Shown: positions 16,585-25,365, counted from the first letter of the stretch. The stretch: DNA of 64,000 nucleotides from Streptomyces pacificus (GCF_011766325.1 NZ_BLLG01000018.1:60195-124194); one strand, 5' to 3'. Translations and numbers: made by a program. Notes: generated from the letters alone by a model not told the origin.

Positions 16585-17274
16585 TCAGCCGAGCCAGAAG
16601 TCCCACCAGCGCGTCAGGATCAGCATCCCGATGACACCGGTGTGCAGCACCGGCGGGACCCAGGTGAACTCGGCGAGGAAGCCCTTCGCCCAGGCCGGGG
16701 CGGGCAGCAGTCCACTGCGGACGTTGTGCGAGGTCACGTACCAGAACATGAAGATCGTGGCGACCCAGGCCAGGCAGCACCACAGGCACAGGGCGTTGAT
16801 GCTGTACAGCGACTGGTACTGGAGCCAGGTGCAGAAGGCGACGCCGAAGAGCGTCCCCGCGTTGAACGCCAGCCAGTACCAGCGGCGGAAGCGGGCGCCG
16901 GCGAGGAGGCTCATGCCCACGCCGATGACCACGGCGTAGGCGGCGAGGCCGAGCATCGGGTTGGGGAACCCGAACACCGAGGCCTGCTTGCTCTCCATCA
17001 CGCTGCCGCAGGAGACGATCGGGTTGAGGCTGCAGCCGGGCGTGAAGGTGGTCCCGGCGGCCTTCGCCTCGAGGATCTTGAACTTGTCGATCGTGATGAT
17101 CCACGCGGCCAGCAGGCCGGCCGCACCGGTGATCACCAGCAGCCAGGCCAGCGCACGGCTCCCGCCGACGGCGCCGCCCGCGCGCTCCACTTCCTGGCCG
17201 GAGGACACGTCGTCCACCGCTGCGGTCGTCATATCGCCGCTTCCCTCGCTCGGTAGCTGCTCTGGCATGGTCAT
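16585..17274 (-). CDS. Vitamin K epoxide reductase (VKOR) family membrane protein
   Basis: Bacterial VKOR homologues reoxidise DsbA-like proteins using quinone. The 229-residue product has about five membrane helices, the first at about 43-60. The catalytic CxxC is in LCLWCC within a late helix. The loop cysteine pair is visible in PGCSLNPIVSCGSVM. The N-terminal 40 residues are an acidic cytosolic tail. This could provide electron transfer for extracellular disulfide formation; the DsbA-like protein at 51.1 kb is distant and cytosolic-looking, so no partnership is claimed. The start could also be the Met at residue 3 or 15. Confidence 0.88.
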   Translation of the reverse strand: MTMPEQLPSEGSGDMTTAAVDDVSSGQEVERAGGAVGGSRALAWLLVITGAAGLLAAWIITIDKFKILEAKAAGTTFTPGCSLNPIVSCGSVMESKQASVFGFPNPMLGLAAYAVVIGVGMSLLAGARFRRWYWLAFNAGTLFGVAFCTWLQYQSLYSINALCLWCCLAWVATIFMFWYVTSHNVRSGLLPAPAWAKGFLAEFTWVPPVLHTGVIGMLILTRWWDFWLG

Positions 17275-17623
17275 TCTGCCGCACTCGCGCCGCCGTCCGC
17301 CGCCCGATGCGCAGAAGGGCGCGGTTTCGGCCCGCCCGGGTACGGCAGCGCGAAGGCCCGGCCCCCTCGGGCCGGGCCATGTGAGCTGTGCCCCTCGACG
17401 TGTGCCCCTCGACGTATGCCTCCGGCCCGATGCCCGCGCCGTGCGCCCGGGAGCGGGGGTGCCCGGCCCCGTGTCCCGATCGGACGCGTGCCCGGCTCAG
17501 GCGCTGTACGAGTCAGACGCCTGCGCAGGTCAGCGCTGTAGCGGTCGGACGCGTGCGCGGGTCAACGCGTAGCGGTCGGACGCGTGCGCGGGTCAACGCG
17601 TAGCGGTCGGACCCGTGCGCGGG
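17275..17623. other. Non-coding spacer between the VKOR gene and hisS
   Basis: No convincing gene. The right half is made of tandem and degenerate repeats built on GGTCGGACGCGTGCGCGGGTCA (listed separately). The left part, next to the VKOR start, should hold its promoter. I see no clear terminator hairpin for hisS other than pairing within the repeat units (ACGCGT and GCGCGC-like palindromes). Confidence 0.55.
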
Positions 17624-17627
17624 TCAG
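17540..17627. repeat. 31-bp tandem repeat at the 3' end of hisS
   Basis: The unit AGCGGTCGGACGCGTGCGCG plus GGTCAACGCGT is present at 17540-17570 and 17571-17601, and a third, partial, slightly changed copy (ACCCGTG in place of ACGCGTG) starts at 17602. The third copy runs into the hisS stop codon (17624-17626). More decayed copies of the GGACGCGTGC...GTCAG core are visible from about 17478. There are no spacers of CRISPR type. Confidence 0.85.
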
Positions 17628-18886
17628 ACGAGCCTCGCCCCGAGCTCCTCCACCGCCGAGCCGAGGGCGACCGGTACCTGCTCGCCGGACTCCATGTCCT
17701 TGAGCTGGACCACGCCCTCCGCCAGATCCCTCTCACCGGCCACCAGCGCGTACCGGGCGCCGCTGCGGTGGGCGCTTTTCATGGCCGACTTGAGACCCTT
17801 GCCGCCGTAGCAGAGGTCGGCGGCGACCCCTGCTCTGCGCAGCCCGGTGACCACGGCGAAGAGCGCGCGGCGCGCCTCCTCGCCGAGCGGCACCGCGAAC
17901 ACGCTGGTGGACGCGGGAAGTCGCAGCTCGATGCCCTCGGCCTCCAGCGCCAGGACCGTGCGGTCCACACCGAGTGCCCAGCCGACCGACGGCAGCGCCG
18001 GTCCGCCGATCATCTCGGACAGCCCGTCGTAGCGGCCTCCCCCGCCCACCGCGGACTGCGAGCCCAGTCCGTCGTGGACGAACTCGAACGTGGTGCGCGT
18101 GTAGTAGTCGAGTCCGCGCACCAGCTTCTCGTCGTCCTCGAAGGGCACCCCGGCGGCCGTGAGCAGCTCGCGCACCTCCTCGTGGTACGCCTTGCAGGCG
18201 TCGCACAGGTGGTCGCGCAGCAGCGGGGCGCCCACGAGCTGCTTCCGGACGGATTCGCGCTTGTCGTCCAGGACCCGCAGCGGGTTGACGCCGGCCCGGT
18301 GGCGGGTGTCCTCGTCCAGGTCGAGTCCGCGCAGGAAGCCCTGCAGCGCCTCCCGGTAGACGGGACGGCACTCCTTGTCGCCGAGCGAGTTCAGCAGGAT
18401 CCGGAACCCGCTCAGGCCGAGGGAGCGGTACGCCTGGTCGGCGAGGACGATCAGCTCGGTGTCGAGGGCGGGGTCCTCAGCGCCGATCGCCTCGGCGCCG
18501 ACCTGGGAGAAGTGCCGGTAGCGGCCCTTCTGCGGGCGTTCGTAGCGGTAGTACGAGCCCGAGTACCAGAGCTTCACCGGCAGGTTGCCGGACTTGTGCA
18601 GACTGGCCTCGAGCGCCGCGCGCAGCACGGAAGCGGTGCCCTCGGGCCGCAGGGCCAGCCGGTCGCCGCCCTTCGTCTCGAAGGCGTACATCTCCTTGGT
18701 CACGATGTCGGTGGACTCGCCGACACCGCGGGCGAACAGCTCCACGTTCTCGAAGCCGGGCGTCTCGACGTAGCCGTACCCCGAGTTCCGCAGCGGCGCG
18801 GCGATCGCCTCCCGCACGGCCAGGTACTTCGCGGAGTCCGGCGGGATCAGGTCGTACGTGCCCTTGGGGGCCTGGAAGATGGTCAC
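17624..18886 (-). CDS. hisS: Histidyl-tRNA synthetase
   Basis: HisS charges tRNA-His. The 420-residue product has class II motifs: AFETKGGDRLALRPEGTASVLRA (motif 2), VKLWYSGSYYRYERPQKGRYRHF, and the histidine-binding segments VRGLDYYTRTTFEFV and GGGGRYDGL. The C-terminal anticodon-binding domain starts near SVFAVPLGEEARR. I chose GTG 18886 (product MTIFQAPKGTYDLIPP). An alternative GTG at 18901 overlaps the stop of the hydrolase gene upstream as GTGA and would add five residues; I cannot decide firmly. It is probably co-transcribed with that hydrolase gene. Confidence 0.95.
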   Translation of the reverse strand: MTIFQAPKGTYDLIPPDSAKYLAVREAIAAPLRNSGYGYVETPGFENVELFARGVGESTDIVTKEMYAFETKGGDRLALRPEGTASVLRAALEASLHKSGNLPVKLWYSGSYYRYERPQKGRYRHFSQVGAEAIGAEDPALDTELIVLADQAYRSLGLSGFRILLNSLGDKECRPVYREALQGFLRGLDLDEDTRHRAGVNPLRVLDDKRESVRKQLVGAPLLRDHLCDACKAYHEEVRELLTAAGVPFEDDEKLVRGLDYYTRTTFEFVHDGLGSQSAVGGGGRYDGLSEMIGGPALPSVGWALGVDRTVLALEAEGIELRLPASTSVFAVPLGEEARRALFAVVTGLRRAGVAADLCYGGKGLKSAMKSAHRSGARYALVAGERDLAEGVVQLKDMESGEQVPVALGSAVEELGARLV

Positions 18887-18897
18887 GGAGGGTCTCG

Positions 18898-19629
18898 TCA
18901 CATTCCTCGTCGGGGAGCGGCGGTTCCGCCCTCTCCCTGGCCGGCGGCCACCTCCCGCAGATACGGGTTGGCGGCGCGTTCGCGGCCGATGGTCGTCTGG
19001 GGGCCGTGGCCGGACAGCACCACGGTCGAGTCGTCGAGCGGCAGGCACACCCGCGCCAGCGACGAGAGCATCTCGCCCAGGTCACCGCCGGGGAGGTCGG
19101 TGCGTCCGATGGAGCCGGCGAACAGCAAGTCGCCCGAGAAGAAGACCGGCGGCCGCCCCTCGTCGTGTGAGCCGGCCGCGGCCCCGGGCAGACTGAAGGC
19201 CACCGACCCCTTGGTATGGCCGGGCGCGTGCCGTACGAGCAGCTCCAGCCCCGCGAGCTTCAGCGCGGCGCCGTCGGTGAGCTCGTGGACGTCGTCCGGC
19301 TCCCCGACCGCGAGTTCGCCCATCAGCGGCATGCCGATGGAGCGGCCGAGGGCCTTCTCCGGGTCGCTCATCATGTACCGGTCGGCGGGGTGGATCCAGG
19401 CGGGTACGCCGTGGGCTCCGCAGACCGGTACGACCGAGGCGACATGGTCGATGTGGCCGTGGGTCAGCACCACGGCGACCGGCTTGAGCCGATGCTTTCT
19501 GAGCGTCTCCTCGACTCCCGCGGCGGCCTGGTGGCCCGGGTCGATGATCACGCACTCCTCGCCTGCGGCCGGGGCGACCAGGTAGCAGTTGGTCCCCCAG
19601 GCCCCTGCGGGGAACCCGGCAATAAGCAC
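18898..19629 (-). CDS. Metallo-beta-lactamase-fold hydrolase (glyoxalase II-like)
   Basis: The 243-residue product has the metal-binding motif THGHIDHVA, a later histidine in RHAPGHTKGSVAF, the bridging aspartate in FSGDLLFAGSIGR and the last histidine in LSGHGPQTTIGRE. This layout fits glyoxalase II and related thioester hydrolases. The exact substrate is not known. The GTG start at 19629 has GAGG about 7 nt upstream and yields the usual MLIAGFPAGAWGTNCYLV opening; a longer frame begins at 19665. It is translationally linked to hisS, and divergent from the cyclophilin gene. Confidence 0.88.
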   Translation of the reverse strand: MLIAGFPAGAWGTNCYLVAPAAGEECVIIDPGHQAAAGVEETLRKHRLKPVAVVLTHGHIDHVASVVPVCGAHGVPAWIHPADRYMMSDPEKALGRSIGMPLMGELAVGEPDDVHELTDGAALKLAGLELLVRHAPGHTKGSVAFSLPGAAAGSHDEGRPPVFFSGDLLFAGSIGRTDLPGGDLGEMLSSLARVCLPLDDSTVVLSGHGPQTTIGRERAANPYLREVAAGQGEGGTAAPRRGM

Positions 19630-19780
19630 GATCGTCCTCGATGTGTCGTCCGACGGGAATGTCACGTCACGGATTGCAACAGCTCAGAGCCTACCGGCGC
19701 TGCTCATTTCACAGCCAGCCCATATACGGTACGGGCACACCCGTGCCCCTCGATCACGACATCGCCAAGGAGAAGACCCG

Positions 19781-20584
19781 GTGGTCAGCAGCGATCAGCG
19801 ACGGCGCCAGCTCGCCAGGAAGAAGTTCGAGCGGCAGCAGCAGCGCCGCGAGGAGGCCCGCAGGAGGGCCAGGCGCCGCAACGCCGTCATCGCGGCCGTG
19901 CTGGCCGTCGTGGTCGCGGCCGGCGGCGCAGCGTACCTCTCGGTGGGCCTGGCGGACGGCGGCTCGCGGGACGACGCTTCCCAGCGGACCGACCCGGCGG
20001 CGGAGCCCACCGAGAGCGGGAGCGCAGCGCCGGAGCCGAAGATGGCCATCGACTCCGAGGCCACGTATCTGATGTCGCTGGACACCAGCCAGGGCGACAT
20101 CGCGTTCACCATGGACGCGGCGAAGACGCCGCGCACGGTCAACTCCTTCAAGTACCTCGCGGACAAGGGCTTCTTCGACGGGACCACATGCCACCGCCTG
20201 ACCACGGAGGTCATTTTCGTACTGCAGTGCGGGGATCCCGAGGGCGACGGGCGCGGCGGCCCGGGCTACACGATCCCGGACGAGAACCTCACGGCCCTCG
20301 GCAAGCCGGCGGCGGACGGCAAGGTCACCTATCCGGCGGGCACGGTGGCCATGGCGAACACGGGCCGGCCGAACAGCGGCGGCAGCCAGTTCTTCCTGGT
20401 CTACCAGGACAGCAAGCTGCCGCCGTCGTACACGCCGTTCGGCACGATCGACGAGGCGGGTCTGTCCGTGGTGAAGGCCGTCGGGGCGGCGGGTGTCGCA
20501 GGCGGGGCCGGGGACGGCGCCCCCGTGAAGTCCGTCTCGGTGAAGTCCGCCTCGGTGAAGAAGGCGACGGCCGGCGAGGGGTGA
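19781..20584 (+). CDS. Membrane-anchored cyclophilin-type peptidyl-prolyl isomerase
   Basis: The 267-residue product starts with a basic coiled segment (RRRQLARKKFERQQQRREEA), then one membrane helix at about 33-55 (NAVIAAVLAVVVAAGGAAYL), then a Ser/Glu-rich linker. The cyclophilin domain begins near residue 90. Conserved parts include the catalytic-arginine region CHRLTT, LQCGDPEGDGRGGPGY, and AMANTGRPNSGGSQFF. It probably folds exported proteins outside the membrane (inference from orientation). The GTG start has AAGGAG 8 nt upstream. The C-terminus carries short KSVSVKSASVKK repeats. Confidence 0.92.
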   Translation: MVSSDQRRRQLARKKFERQQQRREEARRRARRRNAVIAAVLAVVVAAGGAAYLSVGLADGGSRDDASQRTDPAAEPTESGSAAPEPKMAIDSEATYLMSLDTSQGDIAFTMDAAKTPRTVNSFKYLADKGFFDGTTCHRLTTEVIFVLQCGDPEGDGRGGPGYTIPDENLTALGKPAADGKVTYPAGTVAMANTGRPNSGGSQFFLVYQDSKLPPSYTPFGTIDEAGLSVVKAVGAAGVAGGAGDGAPVKSVSVKSASVKKATAGEG

Positions 20585-20634
20585 CCGGGCCAATTCGGCG
20601 GCGCCGAGTGCGGACAGCCGGGCGGCCGGTCGCC

Positions 20635-20759
20635 TAGATTGGCGTTGTGCAGCGCGGACCCGGTCCGCGCTGCGGGAGGGCGGGCGATGCCCGTCCAGGA
20701 AACTGTGGACGATGCCCGGGGGCCCGAGCCCCTCGGGGGCATCATGTGGAGGAGGCGCT
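20635..20759 (+). promoter_or_regulatory. Promoter-like -10 element and three-hairpin leader before the DUF349 gene
   Basis: TAGATT at 20635-20640 resembles the Streptomyces housekeeping -10 element; the -35 match is poor. Three hairpins follow: a perfect 11-bp stem at 20649-20659/20663-20673; an 8-bp stem at 20678-20685/20689-20696 with one G-U pair and loop GAT; and a GC-rich hairpin at 20711-20743 closed by GATGCCC/GGGCATC. The last one ends just before the ribosome-binding site GGAGGAGG. This could be a regulatory leader, or partly the terminator of the cyclophilin gene. No known riboswitch class is recognised. Confidence 0.5.
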
Positions 20760-21989
20760 GTGAGCAGCGACCCGTGGGGCCGCGTCGACGAGACGGGCAC
20801 CGTGTACGTGCGGACTTCCGAGGGCGAGAAGGTCGTCGGATCGTGGCAGGCGGGCTCTCCCGAGGAGGCACTGGCCTACTTCGAGCGCAAGTACGAGGGC
20901 CTGGTTGTCGAGATCGGCCTCCTCGAGAAGAGGGTGAAGACCACCGATCTGTCGGCGAAGGACGCGATGGCGGCGATCGACCATATCCGCGGGCAGATCG
21001 ACGAGCACCACGCGGTCGGCGACCTCGAGGCGCTGGGCAGGCGGCTGGACGCGCTCGTGACCTCGGTCGAGGCGCGCCGTGAGGAGCGCAGGGCCAGGAA
21101 GGCGAAACAGGCGGACGAGGCGCGGCACGCCAAGGAGGCGCTGGTCGCCGAGGCGGAGGAGCTGGCGCAGAGCGAGCAGTGGCGGGCTGCCGGCGAGCGG
21201 CTCCGGTCGCTGGTGGACACCTGGAAGGGCCTGCCGCGGCTCGACCGGAAGTCCGACGACGAGCTGTGGCACCGCTTCTCCCACGCGCGGTCGGCGTTCT
21301 CCAAGCGCCGCAAGGCGCACTTCGCCGCACTGGACGCGCAGCGGGAGGTGGCCCGGCAGGCGAAGGAGCGGCTGGTCGCCGAGGCCGAGTCGCTGTCCGG
21401 TTCGACCGACTGGGGCCCCACGGCCGCGCGCTACCGCGAGCTGATGGCGCAGTGGAAGGCCGCGGGCCGCGCGCAGCGCGAGCACGAGGAGGACCTGTGG
21501 AACCGCTTCCGCGGTGCCCAGGACATCTTCTTCGCCGCCCGCGGCGGGGTGTTCGCGGAGCGGGACGCCGAGCAGTCCGAGAACCTGAAGCTCAAGGAGG
21601 AGCTGGCGGTCGAGGCGGAGAAGCTGGTGCCGGTGACGGATCTGAAGGCGGCGCGTGCCGCCTTCCGCTCCGTCAACGAGCGCTGGGAGGCGATCGGCCA
21701 CGTCCCGCGCGACGCCCGGCCGAAGGTCGAGGGCCGGATGCACGCGGTGGAGCGGGCGCTCCAGGACGCCGAGGAGACCGAGTGGCGCCGCACCAACCCG
21801 GAGGCCCGGGCCCGTGCCGAGGGGCTGACGGGGCAACTGCAGGCGGCGGTCGACACGCTGCGCTCGCAGATCGACGCGGCCCGGGCGGCCGGCAACAACG
21901 CCAAGGCCGACAAGCTCTCCCGTGAACTCGAGGGCCGGCAGGCGCTGCTCGACCAGGCGCTCAAGGGCCTGGAGGAGTTCGGCGGCTGA
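20760..21989 (+). CDS. DUF349 helical repeat protein
   Basis: The 409-residue cytosolic product is almost wholly helical and highly charged. It contains several DUF349 units, each with a pattern like the W..A..R...L...WK segments (EQWRAAGERLRSLVDTWKGLP, DWGPTAARYRELMAQWKAAGR, LKAARAAFRSVNERWEAIGHV). The C-terminus is a coiled coil (RSQIDAARAAGNNAKADKLS). The function is not known; the family is often found near RelA in actinobacteria. The GTG start at 20760 has GGAGGAGG upstream. It converges on relA, separated by a 24-bp stem terminator. Confidence 0.88.
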   Translation: MSSDPWGRVDETGTVYVRTSEGEKVVGSWQAGSPEEALAYFERKYEGLVVEIGLLEKRVKTTDLSAKDAMAAIDHIRGQIDEHHAVGDLEALGRRLDALVTSVEARREERRARKAKQADEARHAKEALVAEAEELAQSEQWRAAGERLRSLVDTWKGLPRLDRKSDDELWHRFSHARSAFSKRRKAHFAALDAQREVARQAKERLVAEAESLSGSTDWGPTAARYRELMAQWKAAGRAQREHEEDLWNRFRGAQDIFFAARGGVFAERDAEQSENLKLKEELAVEAEKLVPVTDLKAARAAFRSVNERWEAIGHVPRDARPKVEGRMHAVERALQDAEETEWRRTNPEARARAEGLTGQLQAAVDTLRSQIDAARAAGNNAKADKLSRELEGRQALLDQALKGLEEFGG

Positions 21990-22008
21990 CGCCTCGCAGA
22001 CCGGTTCA

Positions 22009-22060
22009 CACACACGGGTCGGGCCCGGCGGCAGATGCCGCCGGGCCCGACCCGTGTGTG
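22009..22060. terminator. Very strong bidirectional hairpin between the DUF349 gene and relA
   Basis: The arms at 22009-22032 and 22037-22060 are perfectly complementary over 24 bp (core CGGGTCGGGCCCGGCGGC) with a 4-nt loop AGAT. It sits between two convergent genes and would end both transcripts. Confidence 0.9.
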
Positions 22061-22085
22061 ACTCGTGTGCCCCATGCGTCCCCTG

Positions 22086-24581
22086 TCAGGGGCGTCGTGC
22101 CGACGTCACCCGGTAGACGTCGTAGACGCCCTCGACTCCGCGGACCGCCTTCAGGACGTGGCCCAGATGCTTCGGGTCGCCCATCTCGAAGGTGAAGCGC
22201 GAGGTGGCGACCCGGTCACGGGATGTCTGGACGGCCGCCGAAAGAATGTTGACATGCTGGTCGGACAGGACGCGGGTGACGTCCGACAGCAGCCGGGAGC
22301 GGTCCAGCGCCTCGACCTGGATGGCGACGAGGAACACCGAGGACTGCGTCGGCGCCCACTCGACATCGAGCATGCGTTCGGGTTGTTGCGACAGCGAGTC
22401 CACGTTGACGCAGTCGGCCCGGTGAACCGACACGCCGCTGCCGCGGGTGACGAACCCGATGATCGGGTCTCCGGGCACGGGCGTACAGCAGCGGGCGAGC
22501 TTCACCCAGACATCGTCGACGCCCTTGACGACCACGCCCGGATCGGCGTTGGCGCGGCGCTTGCGTCCGCGGCTGCGGGACGGCGGCGCCGACTCGGCGA
22601 TGTCCTCGCTGGCCGCCTCCTCGCCGCCGAGCGCCTGGACGAGCTTCTGCACGACGCCCTGTGCGGCGACATGCCCCTCGCCGATCGCCGCGTACAGCGA
22701 CGAGATGTCGGGGTAGCGCATCTCGTGCGCGAGCGTGACCAGCGAGTCGCCGGTGAGGATGCGCTGGATCGGCAGGTTCTGCTTGCGCATCGCCCGCACG
22801 ATGGCGTCCTTGCCCTGTTCGATCGCCTCGTCACGGCGTTCCTTGGAGAACCAGGCGCGGATCTTGTTCCGGGCGCGGGGCGACTTGACGAAGCCCAGCC
22901 AGTCGCGCGACGGGCCCGCTCCGGTCGCCTTGGACGTGAAGACCTCGACCAGGTCGCCGTTGTCCAGCGTCGACTCCAGCGGCACCAGGCGGCCGTTGAC
23001 GCGCGCGCCTATCGTGCGGTGGCCGACCTCCGTGTGGACGGCGTAGGCGAAGTCGACGGGCGTGGCACCCGCGGGGAGCGCTATGACGTCGCCCTTCGGC
23101 GTGAACACGAAGACCTCGTTGCGGGAGAGGTCGAAGCGCAGGGACTCCAGGAACTCGCCCGGGTCCTCCGTCTCCTTCTGCCAGTCAAGCAGCTGCCGCA
23201 GCCACGCCATGTCGTTGACGGCGTCCTTGTCCTTGCCCGAGCCCTTCGGGACATCGGTGCGGATCTTGGACGCGCCGGCGACGGCCTCCTGCTTGTACTT
23301 CCAGTGGGCGGCGATGCCGTACTCGGCCCGGCGGTGCATGTCGAACGTGCGGATCTGGAGTTCGACCGGCTTGCCGCTGGGCCCGATGACCGTCGTGTGC
23401 AGCGACTGGTACATGTTGAACTTCGGCATGGCGATGTAGTCCTTGAACCGCCCGGGAACGGGGTTCCAGCGGGCGTGGACCGTGCCGAGCGCCGCGTAGC
23501 AGTCGCGGACGGTGTCGACGAGGACGCGGATGCCGACCAGGTCGTAGATCTCCGCGAAGTCCCGGCCGCGGACGATCATCTTCTGGTAGACGCTGTAGTA
23601 GTGCTTCGGCCGGCCGGTGACGGTCGCCTTGATGCGGGCCGCGCGCAGATCGGACTGCACCTCGTCCGTCACTATCGCCAGATACTCGTCGCGCTTGGGG
23701 GCACGCTCGGCGACCAGGCGGACGATCTCGTCGTACATCTTCGGGTAGAGGATCGCGAAGGCGAGGTCCTCGAGCTCCCACTTGATGGTGTTCATACCCA
23801 GCCGATGGGCCAGCGGGGCGTAGATCTCCAGGGTCTCGCGGGCCTTCTTCTCCTGCTTGTCCCGCTTGAGGTAGCGCATCGTGCGCATGTTGTGCAGGCG
23901 GTCGGCGAGCTTGATGACCAGCACGCGCGGGTCCTTGGCCATGGCGACGACCATCTTGCGCACCGTCTCGGCCTGGGCCGCCTCGCCGAACTTGACCTTG
24001 TCCAGCTTGGTGACGCCGTCGACGAGCAGGGCGACCTGGTCGCCGAAGTCCCTGCGCAGGGTGTCCAGCCCGTACTCGGTGTCCTCCACGGTGTCGTGCA
24101 GCAGCCCGGCCATCAGCGTGGCGGGGTCCATACCGAGTTCGGCGAGGATCGTGGTGACGGCGAGCGGGTGGGTGATGTAGGGGTCGCCGCTCTTGCGCTT
24201 CTGGCCGCGGTGCCAGCGCTCGGCGACCTGATAGGCGCGCTCGATCTGCCGCAGCGTCGCGGTCTCGGTCTTCGGATCGTTGCCGCGGACGATCCGCAGC
24301 AGCGGTTCGAGTACCGGGTTGTACGGGCTGGTGCGCTGGACGCCGAGACGGGCCAGCCGGGCGCGGACCCGGTTGGAGGAGCCGCCGGGGCGCGCGGGCG
24401 CGGAGGCGGCGGGCGGCGCCGGCTTGGGGGCGGTGACGGGCACGGAGGCCGGACCGCGCGCACTGCCCCGCGCGGACGCGGGCCGCTCCACGGGAGCCTT
24501 CTCGGGCGCTGCGGCGGCCGCCGCAGCCCTGTCGGCCTGCTGGTCGGGCTGCGCGGCGGCGGGACGGGCCTCGTCTGGCAA
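22086..24581 (-). CDS. relA: Bifunctional (p)ppGpp synthetase/hydrolase RelA/SpoT
   Basis: This enzyme makes and degrades (p)ppGpp in the stringent response. The 831-residue product has a disordered Ala/Pro N-terminus (about 1-95) and an HD hydrolase domain with LLHDTVEDTEYG and LADRLHNMRTM. The synthetase domain has EIYDLVGIRVLV, RFKDYIAMPKFNMYQSLHT and AAHWKYK. A TGS domain (DVIALPAGATPVDFAYAVH) and a C-terminal ACT domain follow. I chose the TTG start at 24581 because AGGAG lies just upstream; an in-frame ATG at 24632 lacks a ribosome-binding site. The intact HDxxED motif suggests both activities are retained. Confidence 0.96.
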   Translation of the reverse strand: MPDEARPAAAQPDQQADRAAAAAAAPEKAPVERPASARGSARGPASVPVTAPKPAPPAASAPARPGGSSNRVRARLARLGVQRTSPYNPVLEPLLRIVRGNDPKTETATLRQIERAYQVAERWHRGQKRKSGDPYITHPLAVTTILAELGMDPATLMAGLLHDTVEDTEYGLDTLRRDFGDQVALLVDGVTKLDKVKFGEAAQAETVRKMVVAMAKDPRVLVIKLADRLHNMRTMRYLKRDKQEKKARETLEIYAPLAHRLGMNTIKWELEDLAFAILYPKMYDEIVRLVAERAPKRDEYLAIVTDEVQSDLRAARIKATVTGRPKHYYSVYQKMIVRGRDFAEIYDLVGIRVLVDTVRDCYAALGTVHARWNPVPGRFKDYIAMPKFNMYQSLHTTVIGPSGKPVELQIRTFDMHRRAEYGIAAHWKYKQEAVAGASKIRTDVPKGSGKDKDAVNDMAWLRQLLDWQKETEDPGEFLESLRFDLSRNEVFVFTPKGDVIALPAGATPVDFAYAVHTEVGHRTIGARVNGRLVPLESTLDNGDLVEVFTSKATGAGPSRDWLGFVKSPRARNKIRAWFSKERRDEAIEQGKDAIVRAMRKQNLPIQRILTGDSLVTLAHEMRYPDISSLYAAIGEGHVAAQGVVQKLVQALGGEEAASEDIAESAPPSRSRGRKRRANADPGVVVKGVDDVWVKLARCCTPVPGDPIIGFVTRGSGVSVHRADCVNVDSLSQQPERMLDVEWAPTQSSVFLVAIQVEALDRSRLLSDVTRVLSDQHVNILSAAVQTSRDRVATSRFTFEMGDPKHLGHVLKAVRGVEGVYDVYRVTSARRP

Positions 24582-24684
24582 GTGCGCTCCTCGTGCGGAT
24601 CCGGGTCCCCCGGTCAGGCCCGGAAAGGCCATGGTATCGACCCCGGGCGTTCACCTCCCGCCGGGACGGGGACTGTGGACAACG

Positions 24685-24721
24685 CGGCACGGGCACCCGG
24701 TGTTCCCGGATGCCCGTGCCG
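24685..24721 (-). terminator. Hairpin between apt and relA
   Basis: Arms CGGCACGGGCA (24685-24695) and TGCCCGTGCCG (24711-24721) pair perfectly over 11 bp, with a 15-nt loop that can itself form a short CCGG stem. It lies about 100 nt downstream of the apt stop, and separates the secDF-apt unit from relA. Confidence 0.7.
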
Positions 24722-24822
24722 GGAGCACCTGATGCCCGTAACCGTGCCGCTCAGGGAACAGCAGGTGGCCGTGCCACGCCGCGCCCGTACGGCGGTGCGG
24801 GTGCGCGGAGGCGCGGAGGTGG

Positions 24823-25365
24823 TCAGACCGTGAGCAGCGCCTCCAGCGGGGCGCCGTCCAGCGCGCGCTCCAGACGGGCCCGCCCGCCGAGGAAGCCCAG
24901 CTCCATGAGGATCGCGACACCCGCGACCTCGGCGCCGGCGCGGCGGATCAGCCCCAGCGACGCCTCGGCGGTGCCGCCGGTGGCGAGGACGTCGTCGATC
25001 ACCATGATCCGGTCGCCGCTCCCGAGGTCCCCGGCATGGATCTCGACCTCGGCCGTGCCGTACTCCAGCTCGTACGCCTGCGACAGCGTCGCTCCGGGGA
25101 GCTTGCCGGCCTTGCGTACGGGGATGAACCCGAGGCCGGCGCGGACCGCGACCGGGGCGGCGAGGATGAAGCCGCGGGCCTCCAGGCCGACGACCTTCGT
25201 CGCGCCGTGCTCCGTGCACAGGCCCGCGAGGGCGTCGGTGAGCGCCGTGAAGGCCGCCGGGTCCGCGAGCAGCGGGGTGATGTCCTTGAACATCACGCCC
25301 GGCTTCGGGTGGTCGTGGACGTCCCGGATGCGGCTGAGCAGGAGTTCCTGGACGTTCGCGCTCAT
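24823..25365 (-). CDS. apt: Adenine phosphoribosyltransferase
   Basis: Apt salvages adenine to AMP using PRPP. The 180-residue product has the family length: the opening SRIRDVHDHPKPGVMFKDITPLL, the adenine-binding ARGFILAAPVA, and the PRPP loop VIDDVLATGGTAEASLGLI. Its ATG overlaps the secF stop by 4 nt (ATGA), so it is translated from the secDF message. The secD-secF-apt-relA order is typical of actinobacteria. Confidence 0.97.
   Translation of the reverse strand: MSANVQELLLSRIRDVHDHPKPGVMFKDITPLLADPAAFTALTDALAGLCTEHGATKVVGLEARGFILAAPVAVRAGLGFIPVRKAGKLPGATLSQAYELEYGTAEVEIHAGDLGSGDRIMVIDDVLATGGTAEASLGLIRRAGAEVAGVAILMELGFLGGRARLERALDGAPLEALLTV

Noticed and set aside
17540..17627. Possible CRISPR array
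   Set aside because: The 31-bp units are contiguous, have no unique spacers, and no cas gene is in the window.
22065..24833. 922-codon open frame opposite relA
   Set aside because: Antisense shadow with no motifs; relA on the other strand is unmistakable.
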